This document shows positions 11,055-21,529 of a stretch of 64,000 nucleotides of DNA, piece by piece (positions within the stretch are counted from its first letter, which is position 1; each line of letters starts with the position of its first letter). The position numbers and the translations under genes were made by a program. This stretch comes from Lodderomyces elongisporus (lineage: Eukaryota; Ascomycota; Pichiomycetes; Serinales; Debaryomycetaceae), in contig NC_083678.1 in NCBI RefSeq assembly GCF_030384665.1, positions 682,001 to 746,000 of the forward strand, given 5' to 3'. The notes under the pieces were generated by a model that was not told the DNA's origin, did no database searches, and saw nothing but the letters and a program-made list of their open reading frames with translations.

Positions 11055-12512
11055 ATGACAATCACTGCAACTCGTATGTCTAATCGTTTGAGAAAACCCA
11101 CGGCAAAAGCCATAACTAACAACTTGCAATTTTTAGTCAATAATAGTAACAAACACTCAGAACAACCAGAACAACCTAAAGAAAAAGAATATGAGTCAGT
11201 GAAGCAATGTTCTAGCAAGAGACCCAGTGAGGAAACTGAATCTTTACTGAAGAAGAAGAAGAAGAAACTCTGCATTGAAGAAGACAAAACTACATCTACC
11301 TCCACATCAACATCCACATCCAAACCCAATTGTATAGACGATCCAGTTGAGAAGTTGCTCTACTTGACAAATATAAACAACTTTGATATCTTGACCGATT
11401 TGGAATCTGAAGTCGAAGAGGAGTCTCGCAGAAGAAGTTTCCAAAGCATTGACCAATTGCAGGACAGTTGCAATAGCCTTCCGTCACCATACTTTTCTCA
11501 AGGTAAGAAGAACAAGAGGAGACACAGCAAAAGTTTGAGACAAGCTGCAGAACGTAATCAGGGAAATGAAGACGAAGATGATGACGAAGACGAAGACGAG
11601 GACCAAGAGTCCGAAGAAGATGAAGAGGAAGAGGAAGAAGAACCTTTAGGTATTGAGTCTGTGGACTTTACAAAGATTATACACGACAATATCAGAGAGT
11701 ACTATAGACAAAAGGGACAGAATCAGTACAAGGATTCATTTGCATTGCTCAATACCAACAATAGGATAAATTATCAGGATGGTTTATCGAGAGTTGGCGC
11801 AAACGAAGACGGAGCACGAAAGAATGCTGCACCTGCTAGTCAAGTGCCATTTTTCAAATCCGTCAATTTCAATGGATTGAAGGAGTACTCAATCGAAGAC
11901 TTTGTGAATTACGGTGAAGATGAGGAGGAGCAAGAGCACGAGCAAGAGCAGGAGCTGGAGAAGAAGGTTGAGAAAGATGCTGGTTCAACAACGGGTGTTT
12001 GTGGATTTGAAAAGAAGCTGGAGACTATTTCGCCATCATCATCAACCAGTTCCTTGTCTTCAGTGTTTTCTTGTCCAAAGAACAAGTTGCAAGACTTGGA
12101 CGACGAAGACCCACACTCAATTTCACCTATTGCATCGCCCGAGACTACAAAACTAGAGACTAATACCATCAATTTTGATTGCACCAATACTTGCAACAAA
12201 AATTGCAACTCCGTTAGTGTTGGTACTGCTACTACAGCTACCACCTCGTCTACTACTCCTTCATCTTCATCTTCATCCTCTACGCTTTACATTCCTAAAA
12301 TCAAGCATACTGCTGCATTTTCACCATTCAATCGTTACCTGCCATTTAGTTTTAGTTTCCAAGCACGTAATGGTTTCAATTCTGGGTGTGGTGGGGCTTC
12401 ACAACACGACGACTATATCTCCAAAGCATTAAAGAAACACAGTCTTTATACCGGCAAGGCAAGAGAAATGGTGTCTACAGGCAATTTCATGATTAACGAT
12501 TTCTTCTTGTAA
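11055..12512 (+). CDS. Unrecognised acidic, Ser-rich protein
   Basis: A 485-residue open frame that I cannot assign to a family. Seen: a basic N terminus (MSNRLRKPTAKAITNN after a second in-frame ATG at 11076); a Lys run and Thr/Ser repeat near residues 66-92; a long Asp/Glu block near 170-197; a second acidic block with an EQEQEHE-type repeat near 289-302; Ser/Thr-rich linkers; and a C terminus of mixed composition (about 420-485) ending KAREMVSTGNFMINDFFL. The non-repetitive pieces around residues 198-220, 270-290 and 415-485 look most like conserved motifs. No membrane segment or signal peptide is apparent. It lies between 7.5 kb and 2.6 kb of gene-free DNA, a setting often seen for regulated genes, but no function should be inferred. 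Start could be 11055 or 11076. Confidence 0.75.
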   Translation: MTITATRMSNRLRKPTAKAITNNLQFLVNNSNKHSEQPEQPKEKEYESVKQCSSKRPSEETESLLKKKKKKLCIEEDKTTSTSTSTSTSKPNCIDDPVEKLLYLTNINNFDILTDLESEVEEESRRRSFQSIDQLQDSCNSLPSPYFSQGKKNKRRHSKSLRQAAERNQGNEDEDDDEDEDEDQESEEDEEEEEEEPLGIESVDFTKIIHDNIREYYRQKGQNQYKDSFALLNTNNRINYQDGLSRVGANEDGARKNAAPASQVPFFKSVNFNGLKEYSIEDFVNYGEDEEEQEHEQEQELEKKVEKDAGSTTGVCGFEKKLETISPSSSTSSLSSVFSCPKNKLQDLDDEDPHSISPIASPETTKLETNTINFDCTNTCNKNCNSVSVGTATTATTSSTTPSSSSSSSTLYIPKIKHTAAFSPFNRYLPFSFSFQARNGFNSGCGGASQHDDYISKALKKHSLYTGKAREMVSTGNFMINDFFL

Positions 12513-15076
12513 ATCAAAGTTTTTGGAACAAAAAATGCTTGACTGTTTACACTTGATACAATGTCAAACAAACAATAAAAAATGCAAGAGGAGAAAATTA
12601 AAAAGAGGGAAACAGAACTTTGGTAATTTCTGGGACATTGGCAGGTATCAAGTTTTGTCTCTCTATCTTCCGGTGTCTGTTTCTGTTGCACAAAGTTGAG
12701 AGAGAGAGAATAAAAAATATAAAATAAATTTTTTTTTTTCTTTTGGCTTTAACTTTTCGGAGACTGAAAATTTTTCATGTGACACAAAGTCAAGAGCCGC
12801 CGCTGGAAACAATAGAATCTTTTGCTTTCTGTTTTCTATTGTTTTGAAAAAAAAAAAAGAGAAAATTTTTTATTTTCTTTTTTTCTTTTTTTCAACAAAC
12901 ACAAACCATACTTACAAAGGCAAAAACATACAGGCCTGTTTTCTAAAAGGAGAAGACAAACTGTTTTGTTTTTGTTACTTTCTTTGTTGAAGTGAGTATT
13001 GTGAATAAGGTGAAGGTGAAGACGAAGGCGAAGGCGAAGGCGGATGTGTTTTGGTTCGTCTATATGTGTCTGTGTGTTAGTTGTGAAGTTGTACCCAAAT
13101 TAAGAAGAAGAAAGAAGTCTTCAACAATCGTTTATTTCCATTACAATGTTGCCTAATTTATTTTTTTTTTCTTTAATTCTGCTGTTTAATCGAAACTTTG
13201 TTTTTATCCTTCTATTCTAAAGGCAAGGAAGGAAGATTACCATGTGTATATTTCATCAAAAACCATTTGTATAATAGATTTAACTAAAAGATAAAAAACA
13301 AAATACCCAATTTTTTTTTTTTTTACTACTAAATAATTCCTTTTGGTACTTTGCAATTGTAATTTTCCCTTTATATTTCTAAATTTTTCACTTGTTATTT
13401 TCTTTATTTTGCCATGTCAGTATTTTGACCCACCCCTCCTCCCCCCTTTGCCATTCGTAGCAGCGGCAAATCTGAGCATATGCCATTTGGTTTTGTGTAC
13501 ACATGCCAGCCACAAAGACTCAGATTTAGCTTCCACTACAAAACCACTAGAAATGTCAACTTGTCACCTGGCTTTGTGTTTGTGATGTTTAAACTCTCTA
13601 CAAAGTCTGCATGTCTCAGAAAGAATAGGACTTAGAAAGTTAACAAAGAGAAAACCAAAACCAAAACCAAAACCCAAACAAATTAAAAACAAAATACAAA
13701 CAGAGGTAGAGTAAAGAGTAAAAAGTAAGAAGTAGAAAGAAAATTAAAGATATTGTTTTTCATTTTCCATGTATATGAACTCAAACATGCTAAGTAGTAC
13801 CGCCCTTCTTCTTTTGATTCATTAGTCTCGATTTCCCTTTTCTCCATGATCAAAAAGTTTGGCCTTCTTCCCCTCCCCCCTTATACAATAATAGCGTAGA
13901 CTCTTACTACCAAATATAAAATAAAATAAAAAATAAAAAAATTAAAAAACAATTCACCCAACATTCTGCTAAACCAAATATATATGGCTACAGAGTTTTG
14001 GTAGCGCTAACTCTTTTCTCATTTTTCATTTTTCATTTTTCTCATTTTTCATTTTCTCCTGTTTTGTGGATTCTCTTAAACTCTCTCTTCTTCTTCCCTT
14101 CTTCCCCTTCCCGTTCTCCTTCCCCCTCGCCTTATAAAATGTGTAAACTGAATGGAAATTGGAAATAACCTTCAATATAGAAACAACAATAAAAATTATG
14201 AGGGGTTTAAAAACAAAGACCAATTGAAAGCAAGAGTAGTTTAGAGGAGTACCTAAAAGGAAAAAAAACTTAGAATTTTTGAGGTTTGAAAACAGCTTTG
14301 CTAAAATGTACTAGAAATTTACCTATATATGTATCTCTATAATTGTAATTTTTGTTTTCTTTCTGTTCAACCTCTTTATCAGTTAAGGCGAACCCTATAT
14401 CAACAATGTTCCAAACCCTGGGAAAGAAGAGGAATAATCCTTTTTTTTTTTGATTTTTGGAGAGTCTTTGTTATTGTCATTTATTTGATCCCTAAATAGT
14501 ATTGACTATAACCAATTTATTTTCATCAAGCAACAAGTAGGTTAGTATTAGAAACAGCCCAACATCTTTATTGCAAACTAGTGCAATAAGTTTCTTTCCC
14601 TCACTTTATATCTCTTTTTAAGGTCTTTTATTTTTTTGGTGTTTGATTTTATACACACTATCGGTAACAAAAAATATAACACTAAATTTGTGTCTATATC
14701 TCCGATCAGAAGAATATTCAACACCCTCTCTCTTTCTCCCTCCTTCCCCCACGTAAATTGTAACAGCACACTATTCATTTTTTTGTCCCGCTTCTTTTCT
14801 ACTGACGCGGCCTCTATTCAATTTCACTGTTACTACTACTACCACCACCACTACCACTACCACCACCGCTACCACTGCCATTACTGGTATTATTCCATTC
14901 TCTCTTGTCTTTTGCCATTTCTTTTTCTAATTTGTTGCAAACATCCTTCTTTCTTTAAAAGCACTTACGCATATAAACCATTCCTGAGGTGATTTACTTA
15001 TAGAAACTCATTCTCCAAAATAATCAAATATATATATAAAAAAAAAAGAAAAAAGAACTACACACCTGCTATAAAG
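12513..15076. other. 2.6-kb gene-free region upstream of NVJ2
   Basis: AT-rich, with pyrimidine tracts (about 14000-14130), GAAGGC/GAAGGT hexamers (about 13003-13042), AACCAAA repeats (about 13650-13680), and ACC/ACT triplets (about 14830-14880). The open frames here are short and low-complexity. The stretch just before 15077 is A-rich, as in a yeast leader. I see no RNA gene. Confidence 0.5.
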
Positions 15077-18000
15077 ATGGGTCTTAGTCTGGTACTATTC
15101 ACATTCATAGTGGGATTTATAAGTTTCCCCCTCACAATCATTGCTATCTTCATCTACGTCCTACCTAATGTCAAATCTGGAGAATCAACATTCACAGACA
15201 ATAGAGATGGAGAGAAAGACGCAGAGGAGAAACATAAAGACCTAAGAGCCGGTGAGCTCGAAGAGAAACACCAATCGGGTTTGGAGGCTTTCAAATCAGG
15301 TTGGTTAATCATCACCAGCGAATATATCGAAAGTACAGATGAAATCAATCGAAATACAACCTCAATTGTGGAGTCACCAGAAAACAAATCAGCATATTCT
15401 ACTCTCTATAAGATTGTAAACCGACAACAACAGCAGCAGCAAGATCATCAACACATAGACGCAGAGTCTAATCCTGCCAATGGCGACGCTTCCGAAACGG
15501 CTTCCTTGTCCTCTTTGCAAACACTGAACTCGACACCAATCTCACCACCATTAAAACCCCAACAAATGGGCCAACCACAGGCACCCACGGGTGCAGCCAA
15601 TGCCGCAGCCATGAGACAATCAGTCAAAAAACATAGATACTTTGCCGTTTTGAAAAATGGTAATTTGTTCACATACAAAGATGAACTGATGAAGGAGTTT
15701 CAACAGGTTTACGTGTTGGACAAGTATTTTGTCACTATCTGGCCAAGAATGTTGACAGATGCACACTTGTTCACAAAGTACACAGCAATTGGACTTATCA
15801 ACCTTGAGTCCAAAACCAAAAAAGTGAAACCCAACACATTCATATATTGCGATACCAACTACGAAAAAGAAGATTGGTATTTTGCATTGATCAGAGCCAC
15901 AAAGCACGACTCATCATACTCGGCACTACATGCGTCACCATCTACACCATCGCTTTCATCTTCCTCAACAACAACAACAACAGCAGCACCAGCACCAGCA
16001 CCAGCACCAGCGAATGCCCAATCATCTTCCTCAGATGTAGAATCCTTGGCTGATACTGCGCATCTAAGTGCTTCCGAATATGCTCAAACCTTGCACTTTT
16101 CAACAAAGGAAATGATCAGTCTTATTCAACAGCTCTATAGCTCTGAGGGTCACTTGCAAACCAAATGGTTGAATGCATTGATTGGAAGATGGTTCTTGGC
16201 AATCAAGGATACAAAATACTTTGAAAACTACATCTACACAAAGTTGAGCAAAAAACTAAACAAGATCAAGAAACCCGGGTTTTTTGACACTTTTCAAATC
16301 ACAGAGATATATCCCGGAACTTCTGCGCCGTTCTTTACTTATCCCCAACTTAGAGAAATTAACCCCGATGGTACATTGGTGGTATCAGCAAACATATCTT
16401 ATTCAGGCGGTATGTCCGTTACCATCAAGACTAAATTGGACTTGGCATTTGGAACAAAAATTACCACCCGAGAAGCAGATCTTACATTGAAAATCACATT
16501 CACCAACCTCGAAGGACCCCTTTTGATAAAGATGAAACCGCCACCTAGCAATAGGTTCTGGTATTGTTATGAAGTTGAACCATTGATGCAGCTTAAAATA
16601 GAACCGGTGCTAAGCAACAAAGCATTGAGCTACTCTTTTATTACAAGTTCCATTGAAAAAAAGTTTAAAGAAGCTATCAAGGAGAGTTTGGTCTTGCCTC
16701 ATTGGGACGATATGGTATTTTTCGATACTCAAGATGAGCTATATCGTGGTGGAATATGGAAGCACAATAGGGGCGGAGACCTCAGTGAAAACAAATTGGG
16801 CAAAACAGATCCATCAGTTGATCTTGGCTCTGTTTTGGGCACTGATGGTGAGGATGATTTGGAAGCAAAAATTCGTTTAAGCAATAGATCATTAAAGAAT
16901 TCCAAAATTGGTACTACCATAACTGATCTCACGAGGAAGATGAAACTGAGAAAGACTGCTCTTTCACTGGAAGATTTCCCATCCACAACCACAACCACAA
17001 CAACAACATCAAAAACAACATCAAACACGCCAACCACGCCAAATTTGAGCTCAACCGGTCCAGTAAAGGCAAGAGATGCGACAGAATCTCCTTCTGTGAT
17101 GTCAAATACATTAAAAAAAATTGGCAAATGGTATTTCAAAGACGATATAAAACAACTGTCACATTTGGCTCAACAAGACACCAAATTTCCACGGGACCCA
17201 GCAAACAAGTTGAAACCTTCTTCCTCCTCCTCGGCAGTCTCAGTTTCTGGCTCATCCTCTGCTTCAGAACCGTATCATCCACCAGAGATGATATCAAATA
17301 GACGACCCAATCGCAAAAGCTCGAATGCATCGGCATCTGGCATTGGTACTAACACCACCATCATCGCCAGCAATACTAATAGCAATGATGGCGGTAAGAG
17401 TTCAGAACGGATCTTAACAGATGGTGTACCTAGTACAATTTCTGAACATGCTAATCCCTCTTTACAGCCTCCTGCACTTCCAGAACGACCTCCCTCATTC
17501 AACTTTGCTCGATTCGATAATGATTCAAACATTTCAAACTTTGAACCTCCTCGTGGTACAAAGTCATCGTCATCTCGTACACCACAAAGAAAACCATCCA
17601 ATATAAACCCCAGTACCACTACTTATCCCAATTCTAGTACTGGTGCTCATGTCCGTGCTAATGCCAGTGCCAGTACTCCTATATCCACATCAGCAGCACC
17701 TTATTCTCTGAGCCATACGCATACTGCAGGCTCATTAAGCGCATCTGGTTTTCTATCAACAATTAGCCACTTACCGGACTCGCCAACTTTAAAGCAAGAT
17801 GATATGTTCAACGATACAAATCTGAATTTAAATAAACCAGGAGATGTGAGTCGAAGCGCAAGCTTGAATCGTTTTAGCTTAAACGATACTACAGGAACGA
17901 CATCGTCGGGAGGTGGTGATAGTGGTGCTGCAATTGACCCAGGTGCTAGCATATTGACTAGTGAGCCCACTGTCGGTTTGTCTCAGCCTGCAACTCCAAA

Positions 18001-18109
18001 GAGAACCAAGACTTTGAGAAAACCACCCCCGGCAGAAACTATACAGTTCCAACCCAACGATAACACAACTGATTCAGAGACGAGCAAGCAATTGAATGAA
18101 AATGTTTGA
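15077..18109 (+). CDS. NVJ2: Nvj2-like SMP- and PH-domain lipid-transfer protein
   Basis: The 1010-residue product has the Nvj2/Tex2 layout: one N-terminal membrane helix (about 4-30, LFTFIVGFISFPLTIIAIFIYVL split over the span), a split PH-like domain (about 183-276, from KHRYFAVLKNGNLFTY to DWYFALIRATKHDS), then an SMP/TULIP lipid-binding domain (about 339-560) that includes KWLNALIGRWFLAIKDT and ISYSGGMSVTIKTKLDLA. S. cerevisiae Nvj2 (about 770 aa) sits at the nucleus-vacuole junction and other ER contacts and moves ceramide from ER to Golgi. The extra length is a Ser/Thr/Pro-rich tail (about 600-1010) with poly-Thr and Ser runs, and a PALPERPPSF motif (about 796) that could bind SH3 domains. 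Codon 5 is CTG, probably Ser. Confidence 0.9.
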   Translation: MGLSLVLFTFIVGFISFPLTIIAIFIYVLPNVKSGESTFTDNRDGEKDAEEKHKDLRAGELEEKHQSGLEAFKSGWLIITSEYIESTDEINRNTTSIVESPENKSAYSTLYKIVNRQQQQQQDHQHIDAESNPANGDASETASLSSLQTLNSTPISPPLKPQQMGQPQAPTGAANAAAMRQSVKKHRYFAVLKNGNLFTYKDELMKEFQQVYVLDKYFVTIWPRMLTDAHLFTKYTAIGLINLESKTKKVKPNTFIYCDTNYEKEDWYFALIRATKHDSSYSALHASPSTPSLSSSSTTTTTAAPAPAPAPANAQSSSSDVESLADTAHLSASEYAQTLHFSTKEMISLIQQLYSSEGHLQTKWLNALIGRWFLAIKDTKYFENYIYTKLSKKLNKIKKPGFFDTFQITEIYPGTSAPFFTYPQLREINPDGTLVVSANISYSGGMSVTIKTKLDLAFGTKITTREADLTLKITFTNLEGPLLIKMKPPPSNRFWYCYEVEPLMQLKIEPVLSNKALSYSFITSSIEKKFKEAIKESLVLPHWDDMVFFDTQDELYRGGIWKHNRGGDLSENKLGKTDPSVDLGSVLGTDGEDDLEAKIRLSNRSLKNSKIGTTITDLTRKMKLRKTALSLEDFPSTTTTTTTTSKTTSNTPTTPNLSSTGPVKARDATESPSVMSNTLKKIGKWYFKDDIKQLSHLAQQDTKFPRDPANKLKPSSSSSAVSVSGSSSASEPYHPPEMISNRRPNRKSSNASASGIGTNTTIIASNTNSNDGGKSSERILTDGVPSTISEHANPSLQPPALPERPPSFNFARFDNDSNISNFEPPRGTKSSSSRTPQRKPSNINPSTTTYPNSSTGAHVRANASASTPISTSAAPYSLSHTHTAGSLSASGFLSTISHLPDSPTLKQDDMFNDTNLNLNKPGDVSRSASLNRFSLNDTTGTTSSGGGDSGAAIDPGASILTSEPTVGLSQPATPKRTKTLRKPPPAETIQFQPNDNTTDSETSKQLNENV

Positions 18110-18470
18110 GAGTTGTTGTTGAAGAAGTATGATTTTTTTGAATTCAACAAATAAAGTGATTTAAAATGAAATAAAGTGATATAAAATGATATAAAAGGAA
18201 ATGAGCGATATTATTGAAGCACTACCAATTTTTAAAAAAAACTATATATTTGATCTTGGTCTAAACTGTATATCACTATTTTGTAATTGCTGTGACTTTT
18301 CCCTTGTGCAAAATGTATATGCTGTCTATTACTCCCATAACGTTGCTACTTGACTCAGCAATTTGACTATCTTAATATTTTTTTTCTCATCTGTTTTTTT
18401 TTTTCCTCAAAGATTGCCAAATTTTGTTCAATTTTGCCAAAAAGTGAATTCTGTAGTGTTATACAAGTTA
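18110..18470. other. Convergent 3' intergenic region NVJ2/BTS1
   Basis: Carries a tandem pair of imperfect 20-bp units (18150-18169 and 18170-18189, AATAAAGTGAT-TTAAAATGA type) and then A/T tracts. It probably holds the poly(A) sites of both genes. No gene seen. Confidence 0.6.
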
Positions 18471-19514
18471 TCATATAGTACATAATGTATCAACCATAAT
18501 CATCAATGGGTTTGCATCTCTCGAGTTTTCCGTAATGAGGCGACATGCTTGTGCCTTCAATTCCTGTAATAGCCTATTTGTTTCTGATATAACATCAGGA
18601 CTCTCGAGTTGTTCAATAGCTTGATCGTGTAAATCTCTCCGTCTCAATCTCTCTTCGGTACTTCTGTGGTTGTAAAGCAATTCGTACAACGGTGATAACG
18701 ACGATATCTCGGTATGTTTCTGGTTAAAGTCTTTTGTCAAACTAACAAGGATCGGAAATGAAAGTTTGCCCTCAATAAGGTCCTCGCCACGAATACCCTT
18801 CATATGCGAATACCTCTCGTCCACAATGTTCAAATAATCGTCTCTTATTTGATATATTACCCCGAGACAATTGGCTATAGATTCAAAAACACCATTATAT
18901 TCCGAATCCAAATGGGTCGAGCCACTAGAAAATAGTCGTAGTAACCGCACTGCCAATCGAAACAACCCGCCTGTTTTATCCTTTGCCATTTGACAATAGT
19001 CTACGACACTCGGTAGACTCTCCAAATCTGGTAAATTATCCCTCCAATATATATCCAATCCTTGACCCTTGTGGAAATTTTTCATTTCCGGCATGACAAT
19101 TTCCCATACTAGAGCCAATGTTGCCAGTGTCGTATCTTCTTTACCAAGCTTCAACTTCCAAAGATTGTATACTTTTTCAATAGCTTCAAAGTACATAAGG
19201 TTGCCACAGTTGATTGTTAGTGGAACACCGTATTTCATATGTGCTGATGGGTATCCTCGACGAAAATTGGAGCTATCCTCAACGTCATCAATCAATAAAG
19301 ACGCATTGTGGAGTATTTCAATCACTTCGTTGATGAGTTGCAAAACCTCCTGATCTGTAATGTGGAAAAATGTTTCATTGAATGCATTTATAAACCGGGA
19401 ACGTACATTGTTATTGTTGCTCGCTAGTTTTCGAATGTATTTGTAGGGTTCGATAACCGCAGGATCCACAACTGTAGGTTGTGCAAGACTATTAACAACT
19501 TTTTTGTAGTCCAT
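18471..19514 (-). CDS. BTS1: Geranylgeranyl diphosphate synthase
   Basis: The 347-residue product is a trans-prenyltransferase that condenses farnesyl-PP and isopentenyl-PP into geranylgeranyl-PP, the donor for geranylgeranylation of Rab and Rho GTPases. Seen: the first Asp-rich motif DDVED at residues 76-80 followed by RRG (substrate Arg pair region), HKGQGLDIYWRD, KTGGLFRL, and the second Asp motif in YQIRDDYLN (about 220-228), then EGKLSFPI. Length is close to S. cerevisiae Bts1 (335 aa). The first aspartate motif is DDxxD, as in the short GGPP-synthase class, and no targeting sequence is evident. It diverges from the derlin gene across 678 bp. Confidence 0.93.
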   Translation of the reverse strand: MDYKKVVNSLAQPTVVDPAVIEPYKYIRKLASNNNNVRSRFINAFNETFFHITDQEVLQLINEVIEILHNASLLIDDVEDSSNFRRGYPSAHMKYGVPLTINCGNLMYFEAIEKVYNLWKLKLGKEDTTLATLALVWEIVMPEMKNFHKGQGLDIYWRDNLPDLESLPSVVDYCQMAKDKTGGLFRLAVRLLRLFSSGSTHLDSEYNGVFESIANCLGVIYQIRDDYLNIVDERYSHMKGIRGEDLIEGKLSFPILVSLTKDFNQKHTEISSLSPLYELLYNHRSTEERLRRRDLHDQAIEQLESPDVISETNRLLQELKAQACRLITENSRDANPLMIMVDTLCTI

Positions 19515-20192
19515 ATTTTTACAATGTGATACAATGTAGTGTGCTGATTGTAAATTTATCCTCCTCTTTTCTTTTATTCGGTTGTCTCTTTGATTTCAGC
19601 CGTGGAAGCTCAATGATCCTAATCTGTAAAATTCAGTGTTGGCCTTGATCCTCACCCTGACTTCAACTTTGACTTTTACTATACCTTTGTCTTTGTCTTT
19701 CCAAAGGTCTTTCATCGCCTCACAAGTATTCATAGCGCGTTAATGTTTTAGAAACCACTGTATCCGCTTTCGCCTCTTGCCCTCCGCACTTTTTTTTAAC
19801 ACCTTGAGAATTAAATTAAATTAAAAAAAAAAAAAATGAAAAAAAAAAATGGAAAAGATACTTCAAATCCAAATATGGTAATTTGCTACTGCGAGCCGCA
19901 CGTGGCACTAAGAAATTATCCGATTCCGAAAATAGAACACATCACCACACAAACCAAATCCGTCATGTACCGTTACGTGAACCAAATATTATCTCGTTTC
20001 CAATCCTTAATCACAGCCCATTTTTGGTTCCTTGTTCCTTTGTTTTTTCTTGGTTTCTATTTTCATTTTGTCATCACCATATCAATAGATATAGCTACTT
20101 TCATTCCGCATATAGCATTTTCTCCTTGCTTACACTATTAATAAGTAAGTTCTTTTTTTCTTTTTTTTTTTTTTTACCAAGATTTACTTGTG
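19515..20192. other. Divergent promoter region BTS1/derlin
   Basis: 678 bp between two start codons. It holds poly-A and poly-T runs (about 19823-19847, 20150-20176), which can exclude nucleosomes, and one CACGTG core (19899-19904). The open frames inside start in A-runs and lack protein-like character. Confidence 0.55.
19899..19904. promoter_or_regulatory. CACGTG E-box in the BTS1/derlin promoter
   Basis: A palindromic CACGTG within GCCGCACGTGGCAC, itself a partly symmetric context. This core is bound by Cbf1/Tye7-type bHLH factors in yeasts. Function here is only inferred from the motif and from its place between divergent genes. Confidence 0.3.
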
Positions 20193-21242
20193 ATGGACGC
20201 GATATTAGCCAATCTTCCGCCAGTGACCAAAGGGTGGTGTATTTCCACAATCACTACAGCAATACTTATTGCACTGCACAAAGTCAAGCACATTAATCTT
20301 CTTTTCATACCACACAAGGCATGGTCAAATCAAAACTGGCGTCTAGTGACTCCATTTTGTACATTTGGTGAGTTGTCGTTTGACTTGGTGTTTACACTCT
20401 GGCTAATGTCGTCATCGTGTTGCAAGATTGAAAATCAGTTTCAAACACGATATGCTCAAATACCCTCGAGTATATTGGACTCGCTCAATGGACGACAAAA
20501 GAGGCTACTTAACAAGATCATAATCAGGAATCGGAGTTTGGATTTCTTTTACTTTTTTTTGCAATTGAGCTCATCCATTATACTAGTGGCGACTTGGGTT
20601 TTCTACAAAAAGCAAATTTTGATCTTAGAGTTGGGCGCAGTGCTATGTCAGCTTTTTGTTTATATGGAGTCAAAGATGTCGCCACACGAACAAGTCAATT
20701 TCTTTGGCCTTTTCCAGTTTAGCAACATGTATTATCCATTTGTTAGTGCATTGATCACTATAGCCCTGCATGCAAGGATTTCCGATATGGGCAATGCCAC
20801 AGGGTTTGCAAGAAACGGAACAGCAGCAGGTGGAGGTGGAGGTGGAGGTGGAGGTGTTGGAGCTAATGGAGCTAATGGCGCAGGAGGAGAAGGCGGTATT
20901 GGTGGGTTAGGTTATGGGTTAATAGGGAGTACCGGTATTCTCAGTGTATTAAGATATGGTGCTGTATTAGTGGAGAGATTGGGTCAATTATTTAATCATC
21001 CATTGGTTTGGTTTTATCTAATGAGTTTTGGATTGGGTCATTTTTGGTGGTGCAGTCGTGAGTTTCTCCTCAATGGATTGCACTATAATGATAACGACAA
21101 GGCAAGGAAAATGCGGAAACAGACTTTGAAAAAGTATGGAGTCCAAAAGTTTGACTTGGTCAGAGAGATATTAGTGATTTTATTACTACCTCCATGGTAC
21201 TGGGTCATCTTGTCGAAGATCAAACAGGATACACGACAATAA
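20193..21242 (+). CDS. Derlin family ER membrane protein (Der1/Dfm1-like)
   Basis: The 349-residue product starts MDAILANLPPVTKGW, close to the Der1 N terminus, and carries the derlin WR motif (QNWRLVTPF, about residue 48-56). Derlins are rhomboid pseudoproteases that thin the ER bilayer for retrotranslocation in ERAD. Several hydrophobic helices follow (about 12-30, 55-75, 105-130, 135-155, 165-190). A Gly/Ala-rich insert (about 207-240) is coded by GGAGGT repeats. No p97-binding SHP box is seen at the C terminus, which argues against a strict Dfm1 orthologue, but the length resembles Dfm1 (341) more than Der1 (211). The codon just before the ATG is GTG, so 20193 is the first valid start. 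Confidence 0.82.
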   Translation: MDAILANLPPVTKGWCISTITTAILIALHKVKHINLLFIPHKAWSNQNWRLVTPFCTFGELSFDLVFTLWLMSSSCCKIENQFQTRYAQIPSSILDSLNGRQKRLLNKIIIRNRSLDFFYFFLQLSSSIILVATWVFYKKQILILELGAVLCQLFVYMESKMSPHEQVNFFGLFQFSNMYYPFVSALITIALHARISDMGNATGFARNGTAAGGGGGGGGGVGANGANGAGGEGGIGGLGYGLIGSTGILSVLRYGAVLVERLGQLFNHPLVWFYLMSFGLGHFWWCSREFLLNGLHYNDNDKARKMRKQTLKKYGVQKFDLVREILVILLLPPWYWVILSKIKQDTRQ

Positions 21243-21529
21243 AAGTTTGGTCAAATTCATTTTTTTTTCTAATTTTCAATATTCAACTATAGCAAATCAT
21301 GAATAGTATAGTAGTATGAAGTAGAACAAATGAAATTACATTTCAAGTCGAAATCAACAATGCAAAAAAGAAAAAAAGGAAAAAAATTTATTTGTAATAA
21401 TACTACCTATTCTCTATTTATGAAACGCAACAACAAAAAAAGAAATAAAAAATAGAAATAAAATTAAAAAAAATCTAATTTCATTTGTGGTAAATTTTAA
21501 ACTCTATAATAAATTTCTTAACCCATTCT
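21243..21529. other. Convergent 3' intergenic region derlin/HAD gene
   Basis: 287 bp of A- and T-runs between two stop codons, presumably 3' UTRs and poly(A) signals. Nothing else seen. Confidence 0.5.

Noticed and set aside
20190..20192. GTG directly before the derlin ATG as start
   Set aside because: Nuclear yeast genes start at ATG; the ATG at 20193 begins the conserved MDAIL.
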